From contig DAISIV010000014.1 in NCBI GenBank assembly GCA_036821825.1, positions 20,008-84,007 of the forward strand: a stretch of DNA of 64,000 nucleotides, in the 5' to 3' direction. The position numbers and the translations under genes were made by a program. The notes under the pieces are model-generated. The model was not told the origin of the DNA. It searched no databases and saw only the letters and a list, made by a program, of their open reading frames with translations. Shown one piece after another: positions 46,280 to 56,280 of the stretch (within the stretch, counting starts at the first letter, position 1; every line of letters starts with the position of its first letter). Source of the DNA: CAITZA01 sp937915285 (GTDB lineage Bacteria; Desulfobacterota; Desulfomonilia; Desulfomonilales; Desulfomonilaceae).

Positions 46280-48706
46280 TCATGCAAAAATTTCTGTGGG
46301 GGTGTTAGACGAGAAAAGCGGCAGTATTGCCTGCCCCCTCGATGGATAGGCGCAGCAAAACTCGAGATCATCACCCAGAGCTATCCTTATGGCGTCACTA
46401 ATATCTGACACATAATGGATATCAAGCCCGTTTGTGACGTAGTCAGGAAACTCTTGGACAGTAGAGCGGTTCTTTAATGGCAGTATCACTTTTCTGACGC
46501 CAGCCCTTCTTGCAGCCAGGAGTTTCTCCTTGACCCCTCCTATCGGCAGAACCCTGCCCATCAGGGTCAATTCACCTGTCATTGCCACGTCCTTATGGAC
46601 AGGTTTTCCAGTGAAAAAGGACGCTATTGCCACAGCCATGGCCACACCTGCTGATGGGCCGTCCTTGGGAATGGCCCCGGCAGGAACGTGTATGTGCAAA
46701 TCTGAGTGAGTCAGAAACCGCTCATTCACTCCAAGGAAATGGCTAATCTTCCTCAAGCACGTCAGCGCCGCTTTTGCGGACTCCTGCATCACTTCGCCCA
46801 GACATCCTGTCAGGGTAAGATCCCGCCGTCCCTTGAAACCGGTGACTTCTATGAAAATAATGTCACCGCCAGCCTCTGTCCATGCCAGGCCGGTCGCCAC
46901 ACCTACCCTGTCTACTTCCTCAGCTATCTCCGGGAAAAATTTTGGTGCGCCCAGCAACTGCTCAATAGTGCTAACGGTCAGCATCGACCTGATCTGCTTT
47001 CCCTGTGTTAGCTCACGAGCCATTTTTCTGAACACGCTGTTGATTTCCCGTTCCAGGTTACGGACCCCGGCTTCCCTGGTGTAGGAAGAAATGAGATGCT
47101 GAATGGCGGAGGCCTGGAAAGTTATTTCATAATCCTGAAGACCGTTCTCTCGCTGTGCCTTTGGAATCAGGTAAAGTTCGGCTATCTTTTCTTTTTCCTC
47201 TTCAGTGTAACCTGAGATCCTGATTACTTCCATTCTGTCGCGCAGCGCCGTGGGGATGGTGTCGACCTGATTTGCAGTGGCAATAAACATCACCCTGCTT
47301 AGATCGAACGGCAGATCAAGGTAGTGATCTGAGAAATTGGCATTCTGTTCGGGATCAAGCACCTCCAGCAAAGCGCCTGCCGGATCACCACGAAAATCAC
47401 CGCCAAGCTTGTCTATTTCATCCAGCATGAATACCGGATTCCTACTGCCAGCCCTTCGCAATTCCTGGATTATCCTTCCCGGCATAGCCCCAATGTAGGT
47501 TCGACGGTGACCCCTGATCTCTGCCTCATCCCGAACTCCACCCAGAGAGACTCTAACGAATTTTCGGCCCATTGCCTTGGCTACGGACCTTCCCAGTGAG
47601 GTCTTGCCTACCCCTGGAGGTCCAACCAGGCAAAGTATCGGCCCCTTGTTGTCGGATTTCAGCTTCCGCACAGCCAGAAATTCCAGGATCCTATCCTTTA
47701 CCTTGACCAGATCGTAATGGTCTCTGTTCAGTATGGATTCCGCGGAGGAAATGTCCACGTCATCCGGTGAGAGGGAACTCCAGGGCAGACTGGTTAATAC
47801 CTCGATATAGGTCCTTGAGACTATATGTTCGGGAGAATGCGACGGAATCCTCTCAAGTCGCTGTAGTTCACGGGTGGCCGCTTCAGTGGCGTCATCCGGC
47901 ATACCGCTAGTTCGAATCTTGTGGTGGAAACCCTTGATTTCTGACATGATCGGGTCATCTTCGGTGCTGAAGTCTCTTTGAAGGGTTTTGATGTGGTTCT
48001 TGAAATCGTGATCCCTAATACGCCTTGGATGTGTCGGCGTCTCCACTGCGTCCGCTGCCGCTGTTGGACGTGGTTTGGCCATTTGCAGGTCGGCCTGAAG
48101 ATATACTAGGGCTTTTCGGAGCCTGAAATGAGAGTCGTCCATTTCCAGTAGACTCTGTTTGGCCTCAGCCTTAAGCGACAAATGTGTAGCTATAAGGTCT
48201 GCAAGCTGCCCTGGCGTCTCCGCTCGCTCTATTCGTTTGACAAAATGATCTCCAAGGACTCGGCCCTGTCCCATGCTCATCTTCAGCATGGTAACAACTG
48301 ACGAGACCAGCGTATCCAAAAGCTCGACAGGCTCGTCGTCTTCCTCTATGGCTTCAACCTCTGCCATCATGTATGGTTCGCTCTCCTTCTGCTGGATCAT
48401 GCGAACACGGCAAAGGCCTTCTGCTACAGCCTTGACACCCCCGCTTTCCAATGACACGACCTTGTCCACCCGGGCCAAGGCGCCAACCCTCGATATGTCT
48501 TCATGCCACAAACTTAAACGATTTCTAGGTCTTTGATAAAAAAGCCCCACCAGATTGTTTCCCCCGGATAATGATTCAGCAAGTTTTACCACACGCGATC
48601 CCTTCAGGAACAACGGTATGACAACCTGGGGGAAAACAACCATGTCACGAAGCGGAAGTATAGGAACTATGGAGGGGAAATTCCCCATTAACTTAGATGA
48701 TTTCAT
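46280..48706 (-). CDS. lon: ATP-dependent Lon protease
   Basis: Lon degrades damaged and regulatory proteins. The protein of about 808 residues has an N-terminal substrate domain (PILPLRDMVVFPQVVIPLF), an AAA+ module (Walker A VGPPGVGKTSLG, Walker B VFMLDEIDKLG), and a C-terminal Ser-Lys protease domain with KDGPSAGVAMA (catalytic Ser) and GGVKEKLLAARRAG (catalytic Lys). ATG at 48706 is chosen; a GTG at 48730 would add eight residues, and neither has a strong ribosome binding site. A good promoter lies upstream. Confidence 0.95.
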   Translation of the reverse strand: MKSSKLMGNFPSIVPILPLRDMVVFPQVVIPLFLKGSRVVKLAESLSGGNNLVGLFYQRPRNRLSLWHEDISRVGALARVDKVVSLESGGVKAVAEGLCRVRMIQQKESEPYMMAEVEAIEEDDEPVELLDTLVSSVVTMLKMSMGQGRVLGDHFVKRIERAETPGQLADLIATHLSLKAEAKQSLLEMDDSHFRLRKALVYLQADLQMAKPRPTAAADAVETPTHPRRIRDHDFKNHIKTLQRDFSTEDDPIMSEIKGFHHKIRTSGMPDDATEAATRELQRLERIPSHSPEHIVSRTYIEVLTSLPWSSLSPDDVDISSAESILNRDHYDLVKVKDRILEFLAVRKLKSDNKGPILCLVGPPGVGKTSLGRSVAKAMGRKFVRVSLGGVRDEAEIRGHRRTYIGAMPGRIIQELRRAGSRNPVFMLDEIDKLGGDFRGDPAGALLEVLDPEQNANFSDHYLDLPFDLSRVMFIATANQVDTIPTALRDRMEVIRISGYTEEEKEKIAELYLIPKAQRENGLQDYEITFQASAIQHLISSYTREAGVRNLEREINSVFRKMARELTQGKQIRSMLTVSTIEQLLGAPKFFPEIAEEVDRVGVATGLAWTEAGGDIIFIEVTGFKGRRDLTLTGCLGEVMQESAKAALTCLRKISHFLGVNERFLTHSDLHIHVPAGAIPKDGPSAGVAMAVAIASFFTGKPVHKDVAMTGELTLMGRVLPIGGVKEKLLAARRAGVRKVILPLKNRSTVQEFPDYVTNGLDIHYVSDISDAIRIALGDDLEFCCAYPSRGQAILPLFSSNTPTEIFA

Positions 48707-48775
48707 CTTAACGACACACCCATCCCGCACTAAAAAGAATATAACATAATTTTTTTATTAAGATTTTATGACAGG

Positions 48776-48804
48776 AGTATATCACAGTGAGCTGAAAAAG
48801 TCAA
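48776..48804 (-). promoter_or_regulatory. Sigma-70 promoter of lon
   Basis: On the minus strand TTGACT (48804-48799) and TATACT (48781-48776) are separated by exactly 17 bases. Transcription would start near 48769, giving a leader of about 63 bases before the ATG. No sigma-32-like element was recognised. Confidence 0.65.
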
Positions 48805-48963
48805 TTATAGCGCTATTTTTAGACGCTTTGGACATGCGCATTTATCTAACAAACAACATGATATTTGTGTAATTTAATATTGATATAATGATGCTTTTTA
48901 ATAAATTAAATATCAGATTCGGCAGATATTGGACCCCTTTTTTGATGCTGGTTTCAAACACTC

Positions 48964-50970
48964 TCAAGAACGGAGGATTTTCTCAGTGATCCTGTATTTA
49001 CTGTTTAATCCCCTGATTCTGGAATCCCAGAGGGCCTGAACCGGACCACTGGAAAAAAGCACTTCCTCTAATGAATTATCATGAATTCTTTTCAACTTAT
49101 TAAATAATTTATTTAATTTCTGGATAGACATATTAGTGACATGATCAATCAGAAGCGGGGTCTGGGTATTTTCGCATTTTGTGACGTCTATTTCCTTCAT
49201 CTTCCATACTATTCTTGCAAACTTCCCGTAATCCTCGACAAAGGAATCCCGGATATTATGATCTCCAGGATCAGGCGCCAGTATCCAAATACAGGGAGAG
49301 ATCACCTCATTCTCTTCATACAATGGTTGGTAATATCGGTTGAGATAAAGACCCGGTTGGCCCAGTATCCCTATCATTTCATCCAGCATGCTCAAAGTAA
49401 CCGGAGTCTCTGACTCTAGTATGAGGTGCAGGCTGGTATACGGATTGGCGGCCCCAAAGATTCGTAGAACATCAATCACTTGCTTCTCACCTGGCCCGTG
49501 GATGTTTCCAGCAAACCAGAGGCTAAACGGGTCGGTAGATTTTCTTGCAACCGATTCTACAAGACGTTCCGGAATACTCTGTGGAATTTGAATGATCCAT
49601 TTGCTCACATATGGCTCATCATCGAGTGAATCCGGGCCCCAAGTCGGGCTTGAAACCATGGAGGGTGGATTGATGTGATCGAGTTCAGTCTCAAATTCAG
49701 TCTCAAATTCGATTAGGCATTCCCTGAAAGCCTCTTCAGGGAATCCCGGTGTCTGGTAAACATGATAGGGGGGCCTGTCCTGATGCTGCAACCCGAGCTT
49801 TCTTGCCCTCAACCTGAAATCAGTTCCGGGAAGCGCCGACAAGACAAAGGGATGGATGACTGAGTAAGCTCCGGAGGTTTTGAGGTCATCCAGCGTCTTT
49901 CGGAAGCCCTCAGGAGTATCGCCGGGAAGCCCCAGAATTATTCCGGTCGTGACTTCAATGCCCCTCTGCTTTAGCATGCCCGCTCCCCTTAGCGTTGCTT
50001 CAACATTTCCTTTGCGATTGGCTTTCCTGAGAGCCTCCGCGTTTGTGCTTTGCAATCCGATCTCCGCTGATGCCAGTCCCGCATCCCTGAAAAGGTCTAC
50101 ATCAAACTCCGACAATAAATCAGATCGCAACTCCGTGTGGAGCCTAATGTCTTTTCTTGCCCTGAGACCCGATAAAAAACCAAGAATGCTCCTGAATCCG
50201 CGACGGGCGTTGAATGTAGGGTCCATCAGATAAACCTCAGAGACCTCGCAGGCATCAGAATAAATAAATTCGAAAAGACGATTTAGCCGGCTATCAGAGT
50301 GAAGTCGGACGCTGTTGAAACTCTTATGATAAAAACAGTACCTGCACTTGAAAGGACATCCTCTTGCCGTTTCGATAAAAGCCGTCTGGCTGGACTTTAC
50401 TTCGGGGCATCCGTCTAAATATGGATAATCGCATTTGTCCAGATCCCAAAGTTCAGGCTGCTGGCCGTTAATAATTAACTCGCTGGAATCTTTATAACAT
50501 ATTCCGGGAATGTTTCTCAGTCGATCCATCCGGCCCATGTTTACCAACACGGAGAGGATCCTGGACTCACCCTCGCCGAATACCCCTACATTGACTGCTG
50601 GATGATTCAGAACCCAGTCGTTATCAGGTGTGACTTCAGGTCCTCCGACCACGGTTTGAATTCCTGGAATCTGACGTTTGACCATTGAGGCTATGAACAG
50701 GCTTCTCTGAACATTCCACAAATACAGCGTCAGGCAGAGTATGTCAGGCTGGGCGTCATTGATAGCGGAGATAAGACCCTGGTCCCCGAAAATATCGACT
50801 TTGGAATTGCCCAACAGGTTTATTTCCACGCGATCATGAAGGGATTGATCCCTTGCAAGCTCATGCTTCAGCGCCGATATAACAAAACCGGCAGCCAAAG
50901 GAATGTTTGTAGGTGTTTCACAGAAATCGAACCTGGGTGGGGGCAATTGGAGAAAAAGGACTTTTTGCAT
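48964..50970 (-). CDS. B12-binding-domain-like radical SAM protein
   Basis: This 668-residue protein has an N-terminal Rossmann segment like cobalamin-binding domains (PDILCLTLYLWNVQRS, VVGGPEVT) but no DxHxxG, so it may not bind B12. The radical SAM motif is ARGCPFKCRYCFYH, followed by YLMDPTFN and DLLSEFDVDLFRDAG (helical TIM barrel). A C-terminal region of about 220 residues has no recognised domain. Related proteins modify lipids, tetrapyrroles or peptides, but substrate cannot be inferred. It stands alone, with no peptide-like gene upstream. Confidence 0.75.
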   Translation of the reverse strand: MQKVLFLQLPPPRFDFCETPTNIPLAAGFVISALKHELARDQSLHDRVEINLLGNSKVDIFGDQGLISAINDAQPDILCLTLYLWNVQRSLFIASMVKRQIPGIQTVVGGPEVTPDNDWVLNHPAVNVGVFGEGESRILSVLVNMGRMDRLRNIPGICYKDSSELIINGQQPELWDLDKCDYPYLDGCPEVKSSQTAFIETARGCPFKCRYCFYHKSFNSVRLHSDSRLNRLFEFIYSDACEVSEVYLMDPTFNARRGFRSILGFLSGLRARKDIRLHTELRSDLLSEFDVDLFRDAGLASAEIGLQSTNAEALRKANRKGNVEATLRGAGMLKQRGIEVTTGIILGLPGDTPEGFRKTLDDLKTSGAYSVIHPFVLSALPGTDFRLRARKLGLQHQDRPPYHVYQTPGFPEEAFRECLIEFETEFETELDHINPPSMVSSPTWGPDSLDDEPYVSKWIIQIPQSIPERLVESVARKSTDPFSLWFAGNIHGPGEKQVIDVLRIFGAANPYTSLHLILESETPVTLSMLDEMIGILGQPGLYLNRYYQPLYEENEVISPCIWILAPDPGDHNIRDSFVEDYGKFARIVWKMKEIDVTKCENTQTPLLIDHVTNMSIQKLNKLFNKLKRIHDNSLEEVLFSSGPVQALWDSRIRGLNSKYRITEKILRS

Positions 50971-51371
50971 GTGCTGATCATTAAATGAGATTTATTGCCA
51001 ATTTCTATCACAATAGTTTGATATTGTTAAGAGACCTTTGCTTGTATCAAGTCCATTGCCTATGCCGTCTTAACACATGAACTGCCCGACGATTATGCCA
51101 TCTCCAGTGTTGGGCGCAGATCAACGCGTTCGTAGCTACTTGCTTGTTTTGAATAAGTTCTTTGTAAACCATTTGGCGCCATTGTGTCTCCCTAACCATT
51201 TTCTAACTGCGGTCTAACATTTTAAAGATAGAACTGATCCAAACTTAATAAACAGGTAGCCCGTTTTTTTGGGGCTCAGGCCGATAATACCTCCCCGGAC
51301 TCTTGGGGTAAGTTGAAATGTTTTTGGGAATCCTTAGTGGTTTATGATGCTTAACCTGAGGAGAGATCAAG
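50971..51371. other. Divergent intergenic region, about 400 bases
   Basis: It holds the arsC ribosome binding site (GAGGAGAG) at the right end. A short AGCCC...GGGCT hairpin lies near 51260 but without a proper T-run. No gene, RNA or promoter could be supported. Confidence 0.5.
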
Positions 51372-51818
51372 ATGGCGGAATATAAGGGTAAAAAACGAGT
51401 GCTTTTTCTTTGTACCGGCAACTCCTGCCGTAGTCAGATGGCAGAGGGATGGGCCAGGCTTCTTCACCCGGATTTGATAGAAGCATATTCGGCTGGCATA
51501 GAGAAGCACGGGATGGACATGCTGGCTGTTCAGGCTATGTCAGAGGCAGGCGTAGACATTTCAGCCCAAAGATCCAAGCTGTTAGATGAGCTGGATTCTC
51601 TGGAATTTGACTACGTGATTACACTTTGCGACCACGCCAACGAGAGTTGTCCAATCTTTCCGGGTCAAGCCAAAATTCTCCATCACGGGTTTGATGATCC
51701 CAAAACACTCACTTCCCCCGAGCAGCCTGACCATGCCAGAATTGAGCCTTACAGGCGTGTGAGGGATGAAATCAGACTATTCGTGGCCGAACTTGAATCG
51801 CTACTGTCCATGCCTTGA
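51372..51818 (+). CDS. arsC: Arsenate reductase, low-molecular-weight phosphatase type
   Basis: This 148-residue protein has the P-loop CTGNSCRSQ near residue 15 and a second cysteine pair in TLCDHANESCP, the redox triad of thioredoxin-coupled ArsC. It would reduce arsenate to arsenite for export. A close alternative is a protein-tyrosine phosphatase, but the extra cysteines favour ArsC. No arsR, arsB or acr3 gene is adjacent. The phoB/phoR-like pair follows after a 245-base gap. Confidence 0.82.
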   Translation: MAEYKGKKRVLFLCTGNSCRSQMAEGWARLLHPDLIEAYSAGIEKHGMDMLAVQAMSEAGVDISAQRSKLLDELDSLEFDYVITLCDHANESCPIFPGQAKILHHGFDDPKTLTSPEQPDHARIEPYRRVRDEIRLFVAELESLLSMP

Positions 51819-52063
51819 CTGCGTATGGGCATTCGGTAGCCCAAATGGCTCACTGTTTGAAGGTTAAGTCGTTGATTGGAAGGGAAATTATGTGTATAAG
51901 GGCATGAATTGTAATACTCGGGTTTCTTGATTGTAGCCAGAAGCCTGTTTTTCCTTACACACCCCTCGTTCAACTATAAAGATCATTCAGACAATTTGGG
52001 CCATGCTAAATATTTGAAACAATCGCCACAAGATTAGTGGCGAGATTTAGTCTGGAAGAAAAA

Positions 52064-52750
52064 ATGTCAAAAGAAAAAATTTTGGTAGTGGATGACGAGG
52101 AAGATATCCTGGAACTCGTGCGTTACAATTTGTTAAAAAACGGTTACAGGGTAACATGTGTGTCTTCAGGAGAGCAGGCCATTGAAAAGCTCAAGCAGGA
52201 AACGCCTCACATCATTTTGCTTGACCTCATGCTACCGGGTATGGACGGGCTTGATGTCTGCCGAAATTTGAGAAGCAATCCAGCCACGTCTTCCATTCCG
52301 ATCATCATGATAACGGCCAAGGGCGAAGACGCAGACATTGTGTCCGGACTTGAACTGGGCGCCGACGACTACCTTACCAAACCTTTCAGTCCAAGGGTCT
52401 TGCTGGCCAGGATAAGGGCTCTGCTTCGCAGAAACAAGCTGGACGAACTGGATGAAACCAGCGTCCTTAAAATTCACCAGCTTGTGATTAACCCTGTGAG
52501 GCACGAAGTTCTGGTGAATGGTGAGCCGCTGGCGCTGACGGCTACAGAATTCAGTTTGCTCCATTTCATAGCCCGTCGGCCTGGATGGGTCTTTAGCAGG
52601 GACCAGATCATTAGCGCTGTTAAAGGCGATGATTATCCCGTCACTGAAAGGTCTGTCGATGTCCAGATAGTTGGATTGCGCAAAAAGCTTGGAGACTCGG
52701 GAGATCTTATAGAAACTGTAAGGGGCGTTGGGTACAGGTTCAAGGAGTAG
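52064..52750 (+). CDS. OmpR/PhoB-family response regulator
   Basis: The 228-residue protein has a receiver domain (acidic LVVDDEEDI, phosphoacceptor in IILLDLMLPGMDG, Thr/Lys in MITAKGED and YLTKPFSP) and a winged-helix DNA-binding domain (LTATEFSLLHFIARRPG; ERSVDVQIVGLRKKLG). The ATG at 52064 is preceded by GGAAG; an upstream GTG at 52037 is less likely. A sensor kinase gene follows three bases after the stop. The pair is most like PhoB-PhoR, but phosphate control is inferred. Confidence 0.9.
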   Translation: MSKEKILVVDDEEDILELVRYNLLKNGYRVTCVSSGEQAIEKLKQETPHIILLDLMLPGMDGLDVCRNLRSNPATSSIPIIMITAKGEDADIVSGLELGADDYLTKPFSPRVLLARIRALLRRNKLDELDETSVLKIHQLVINPVRHEVLVNGEPLALTATEFSLLHFIARRPGWVFSRDQIISAVKGDDYPVTERSVDVQIVGLRKKLGDSGDLIETVRGVGYRFKE

Positions 52751-52753
52751 TTC

Positions 52754-54550
52754 ATGGCCGAGATCAGACAAAGACTGACTCGCTTTCTTTTTCCCTCTTT
52801 CGCTGCCATCATAGCCGCGTCGGTTGTCACCATGACCTGGCTAACTACGTCGTCCATCATGGATGTCTGGAGAAAAAACACCCTGGCCAACCTTGAGACT
52901 CAGGCCAAGATTCTGGCCGACCTATGCGCTCCATTGATGGAATCAGGACAATCATCCAGACTCGATTCGATTCTGAAACCAGCGAGTATATCCAGCGCCA
53001 ATCGTCTCACAATTTTCGATGAACAGGGCCGTGTAATTGCTGATTCATGGGACGATCCATCGAGGATGGTAGTCGGCGCCAAGAGACCGGAGGTTAGTCA
53101 GGCGCTGACTGGAATGGTTTCAGTGACATCTCGTGAGAGCTATACCAGAAATAACCACATGATTTTCGTTGCTGCGCCAATAAAGCTAGACGGCAGACTT
53201 TACGGCGCAGCGCGTGTAGCCATGACTGTTTCATCTGTAACAAAAGCAGTCTCTATGGCTTATTGGGAAATTGTTGCCGTCGGAATTGTTGTCGTCATAC
53301 TTGCTTCCGCAGCCGCGTTCTTTGTCAGCAGACGGGTCAGCGCCCCTGTAAGTGAACTGCTTGTTGGCGCCAGGAAATTCTCTGAAGGAGATTTGACATA
53401 CAGGCTGGCTCCACAGGAATCACATGAGTGCGAGGCTCTGGCTGGGGTGATGAATCAGATGGCAGGTCTCCTGGATGCTCGAATCAACAAACTCACAGAA
53501 CAACGAAACGAACTGGAAGCAGTATTGTCAGGAATGAGCGAGGCGGTTCTGGCTTTTGACCTCGACGAGAGAATTATTCGGGTCAATCCCGCGGCTGAGA
53601 AACTGTTCGCAATTGATGTCAACAGAATTAAGGGCTCCACTCTTCAGGAAGCGATCAGGAACTCACAGCTACAGAGATTTGTTAGACATACTCTGGTTCA
53701 GAACCGGGTAACCGAAGGTGAAATAGTCTTTATTGGAGATAGAGAAAAATTTCTACAGGCCCACGGCTCGGCTCTTCTTGACTCCAGGGGAGCCAAGATC
53801 GGAGCTTTAATTGTCCTCAATGACATAACACGGATTAAACAACTCGAGGTGATACGCAGAGATTTTGTAGCCAACGTCTCTCACGAACTCAAAACCCCTA
53901 TCACTTCAATCAAGGGCTTCCTGGAAACACTAAAAGAGGGCGCTATATCAGATCCTGAGAATGCGGAACGCTTTCTCGACATAATCATAAAACATACCGA
54001 TAGGCTCATTGCAATTATAGAGGATCTACTGAGCCTTTCCAGGGTCGAACAGGAGAGCGAAAAGGGCTCTATAGCCCTTGAACCTGTAGCCATGACAGAT
54101 GTTTTTTCGGGAGTCAACAGGGCGTTTCAGGAAAAATCACGAGTCTCCGGAATGACTGTAAATTATGAAGCTGATGACTCAATCGTAGCATTGGGAAACG
54201 AGACGCTGCTGGAGCAGGCCCTTGGAAATCTCGTCGACAACGCCATAAAATATAGTCCTTCAGGCCGCAATGTTCAGGTAAAAGCCGTTCAACGCGGAAA
54301 CCAGATAGTGATCACAGTCACGGATCAAGGCGCAGGTATAGCCAAGGAGCATTTGGGCAGAATTTTCGAGAGATTTTACAGGGTCGATAAATCCCGCAGT
54401 CGAAAGGAGGGGGGAACCGGATTAGGCTTGTCCATAGTCAAACACATTGTGGCAGCGCACAACGGAACTGTAAGCGTAACAAGCTCTCCTGGAGCAGGGA
54501 GCGTTTTCACATTGATCATCCCGGCGTATCAACCCCCTGAGAGCGTTTGA
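52754..54550 (+). CDS. PAS/HAMP sensor histidine kinase, PhoR-like
   Basis: This 598-residue membrane kinase has an N-terminal transmembrane segment (about 12-32), a periplasmic sensor domain of about 140 residues, a second membrane segment near 175-195, a HAMP linker, a PAS domain (about 255-360), the phosphoacceptor His in NVSHELKTPITSI, and an ATP-binding domain with GNLVDNAIKYSP, DQGAGI and GTGLGLSIVKH. It pairs with the regulator three bases upstream. The extracytoplasmic domain is larger than E. coli PhoR, so the signal may differ. Confidence 0.9.
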   Translation: MAEIRQRLTRFLFPSFAAIIAASVVTMTWLTTSSIMDVWRKNTLANLETQAKILADLCAPLMESGQSSRLDSILKPASISSANRLTIFDEQGRVIADSWDDPSRMVVGAKRPEVSQALTGMVSVTSRESYTRNNHMIFVAAPIKLDGRLYGAARVAMTVSSVTKAVSMAYWEIVAVGIVVVILASAAAFFVSRRVSAPVSELLVGARKFSEGDLTYRLAPQESHECEALAGVMNQMAGLLDARINKLTEQRNELEAVLSGMSEAVLAFDLDERIIRVNPAAEKLFAIDVNRIKGSTLQEAIRNSQLQRFVRHTLVQNRVTEGEIVFIGDREKFLQAHGSALLDSRGAKIGALIVLNDITRIKQLEVIRRDFVANVSHELKTPITSIKGFLETLKEGAISDPENAERFLDIIIKHTDRLIAIIEDLLSLSRVEQESEKGSIALEPVAMTDVFSGVNRAFQEKSRVSGMTVNYEADDSIVALGNETLLEQALGNLVDNAIKYSPSGRNVQVKAVQRGNQIVITVTDQGAGIAKEHLGRIFERFYRVDKSRSRKEGGTGLGLSIVKHIVAAHNGTVSVTSSPGAGSVFTLIIPAYQPPESV

Positions 54551-54624
54551 TCTTTCATGATGTTATGGAAGGATTCTAGCTAGGCTTGACAAAATACTTG
54601 GGGGCTCCTGAGTTTTTCGCCGTT

Positions 54625-55794
54625 TCAGTCGTAGAGCAGGAACTCAAGCCTCTCCCGCTCAAATTCAGCCAGTTCGGTTGACCAGGATCTTTCAACATCC
54701 ATGATCTTTGTTCCCGATAGAACAGCCTCTGTTATGTCCCTGTCCCCAATGATCACATCAATAGGGCGCCTGTCAAAAACATATTCATACGGGCCTTCGT
54801 ATAACTCAAAATCCGAACCGTGTGTCCTGGCAATTGCCGACAGTATCGCTAGAGAGGCCAAATACGGCTTGAACCTGCAGCGGTCGGTAACGTGGAGTTG
54901 AAACCCCTTGCATGTCTGATTGGCAAACTTGTTGAAAGTTGGGGTGAAAGTTACTTCCCTCAGGAACGCCCCATCCAGGCAACTGATTTCCATGTTTCCT
55001 TTTATGGATTTCAAATCAAAATACGGGGCGCCGAATATCTCAAAAGGACGGGTAGTTCCCCTGCCTTCAGAGACCTTGGTCCCCTCGAACAACACCTGGC
55101 CCGGATAAACTATAGCAGTGTCTACAGTCGGCATGTTCGGAGATGGCATGGCCCAAACCAGGCCTGTCTCATCAAAATACTGCTTTCTTGTCCAGCCTTT
55201 CATCCTTATGATCTCGAGATCACACCCCACCTCATATTTGCAGTTGTAAAACATCATCAATTCGCCAATGGTCATTGCGTGTCGCATGGGAATCGGATGA
55301 GGTCCTACGAATGAGGCATATTCGGGCTTCAGAAGGTTTCCCTCTACATCAATGCCATTGACAGGGTTTGGACGGTCAAGGATCACCACTGGTTTGCCGG
55401 CGCATGCGCATGCCGCCATCAGATACAGGACAGTCGTGGCGAATGTGTAAACGCGTGTTCCCACATCCTGAATGTCCACAACGACACAGTCAAGTCCCTG
55501 AAGCATTTCCGGAGACGGTCTTCGGGAGGACTCATACAGGCTGTATATCGGTATATGGAAATCTTCATGAACCTGATGACAGGACTCAATCATGTTGTCC
55601 TGCTCAGTCAGCCCCACACCGTGTTGAGGCCCAAAAAGGGCCTTGAGACGCCCCTTGCATATGGAATCAATCACGTTAGGGGCCGGAATCAACTGACTAT
55701 TGATTGACGCCTGATTGTAGAGTAATCCCATGCGCCTGTATTTATTCAGGAGCTTGGGATCCTCCCCCACTATGTCCAGGCCGGTTGCTAACAT
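54625..55794 (-). CDS. NamZ/DUF1343-like exo-beta-N-acetylmuramidase
   Basis: The 389-residue protein matches the DUF1343 pattern: GLLYNQASI, ALFGPQHGV, CVVVDIQDVGTRVYTF, VILDRPNPV, PIPMRHAMTIGELM, and a C-terminal helical part. NamZ of this family removes terminal MurNAc from peptidoglycan fragments. NamZ is normally exported; no signal peptide is visible here, so it may act in the cytoplasm in cell-wall recycling. It is last in a minus-strand run of six genes and starts 25 bases downstream of the holin-like gene. Confidence 0.8.
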   Translation of the reverse strand: MLATGLDIVGEDPKLLNKYRRMGLLYNQASINSQLIPAPNVIDSICKGRLKALFGPQHGVGLTEQDNMIESCHQVHEDFHIPIYSLYESSRRPSPEMLQGLDCVVVDIQDVGTRVYTFATTVLYLMAACACAGKPVVILDRPNPVNGIDVEGNLLKPEYASFVGPHPIPMRHAMTIGELMMFYNCKYEVGCDLEIIRMKGWTRKQYFDETGLVWAMPSPNMPTVDTAIVYPGQVLFEGTKVSEGRGTTRPFEIFGAPYFDLKSIKGNMEISCLDGAFLREVTFTPTFNKFANQTCKGFQLHVTDRCRFKPYLASLAILSAIARTHGSDFELYEGPYEYVFDRRPIDVIIGDRDITEAVLSGTKIMDVERSWSTELAEFERERLEFLLYD

Positions 55795-55819
55795 GACAAG
55801 CTAGTCCTTGAGATGGCTG

Positions 55820-56245
55820 CTATTCCCACTTGCCTCCCCTTCCCCGCCTGAGTTCGTAAGTGTTGTTCCCCCATTTGCTGACTATTACGGTTCTCTCTCC
55901 TGCGCCCCCGGTTATCATATTGCTCACAACCCACGAAACGAGGCTTACCACCAAAGAGGCAAAGAAAGCGCTCCAGAAAGATTCCACATGGAATCCAGGA
56001 ACTATGGACCCCACGAACATGAACAGTAACGCATTTATCACCAGCACAAAAAAACCCAGGGTAACTACAGTGAGCGGTAGGGTGAGAATTATCAACACCG
56101 GCCTGATCAAGGCGTTAAGGATGCCCAATATTGCAGCCGCCAGAAGGGCAGATCCAACATCATCCACCTGCACGCCTGAAAATAGCTTGGGAACAATCAG
56201 GACAGCCAGGGTAATGGTTAACCATCTGATTAAAATACCGGGCAT
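55820..56245 (-). CDS. Small membrane protein, phage holin family 4-like
   Basis: This 141-residue protein has four hydrophobic segments: LIRWLTITLAVLIVP, ALLAAAILGILNALIRPVLI, TLGFFVLVINALLFMFVG and FFASLVVSLVSWVVSNM. The ILNALIRPVL motif is the hallmark of the YvlD / phage-holin-4 superfamily, common in bacterial chromosomes and not proof of phage. It is next to a NamZ-like enzyme and a slipin. A GTG one codon upstream is an alternative start; AAGGA is better spaced for the ATG. Confidence 0.75.
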   Translation of the reverse strand: MPGILIRWLTITLAVLIVPKLFSGVQVDDVGSALLAAAILGILNALIRPVLIILTLPLTVVTLGFFVLVINALLFMFVGSIVPGFHVESFWSAFFASLVVSLVSWVVSNMITGGAGERTVIVSKWGNNTYELRRGRGGKWE

Positions 56246-56280
56246 CACTTATCCTTTCCTTAGATTTTCATTTAGAAAAA

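Noticed and set aside
51255..51280. Hairpin AGCCC...GGGCT with a T-rich loop before arsC
   Set aside because: The T-run is in the loop, not after the stem, so it is not a normal terminator, and pairing is only five bases.
55820..56245. Phage remnant suggested by the holin-like protein
   Set aside because: The YvlD/holin-4 family is common in ordinary chromosomes and no other phage gene is near.
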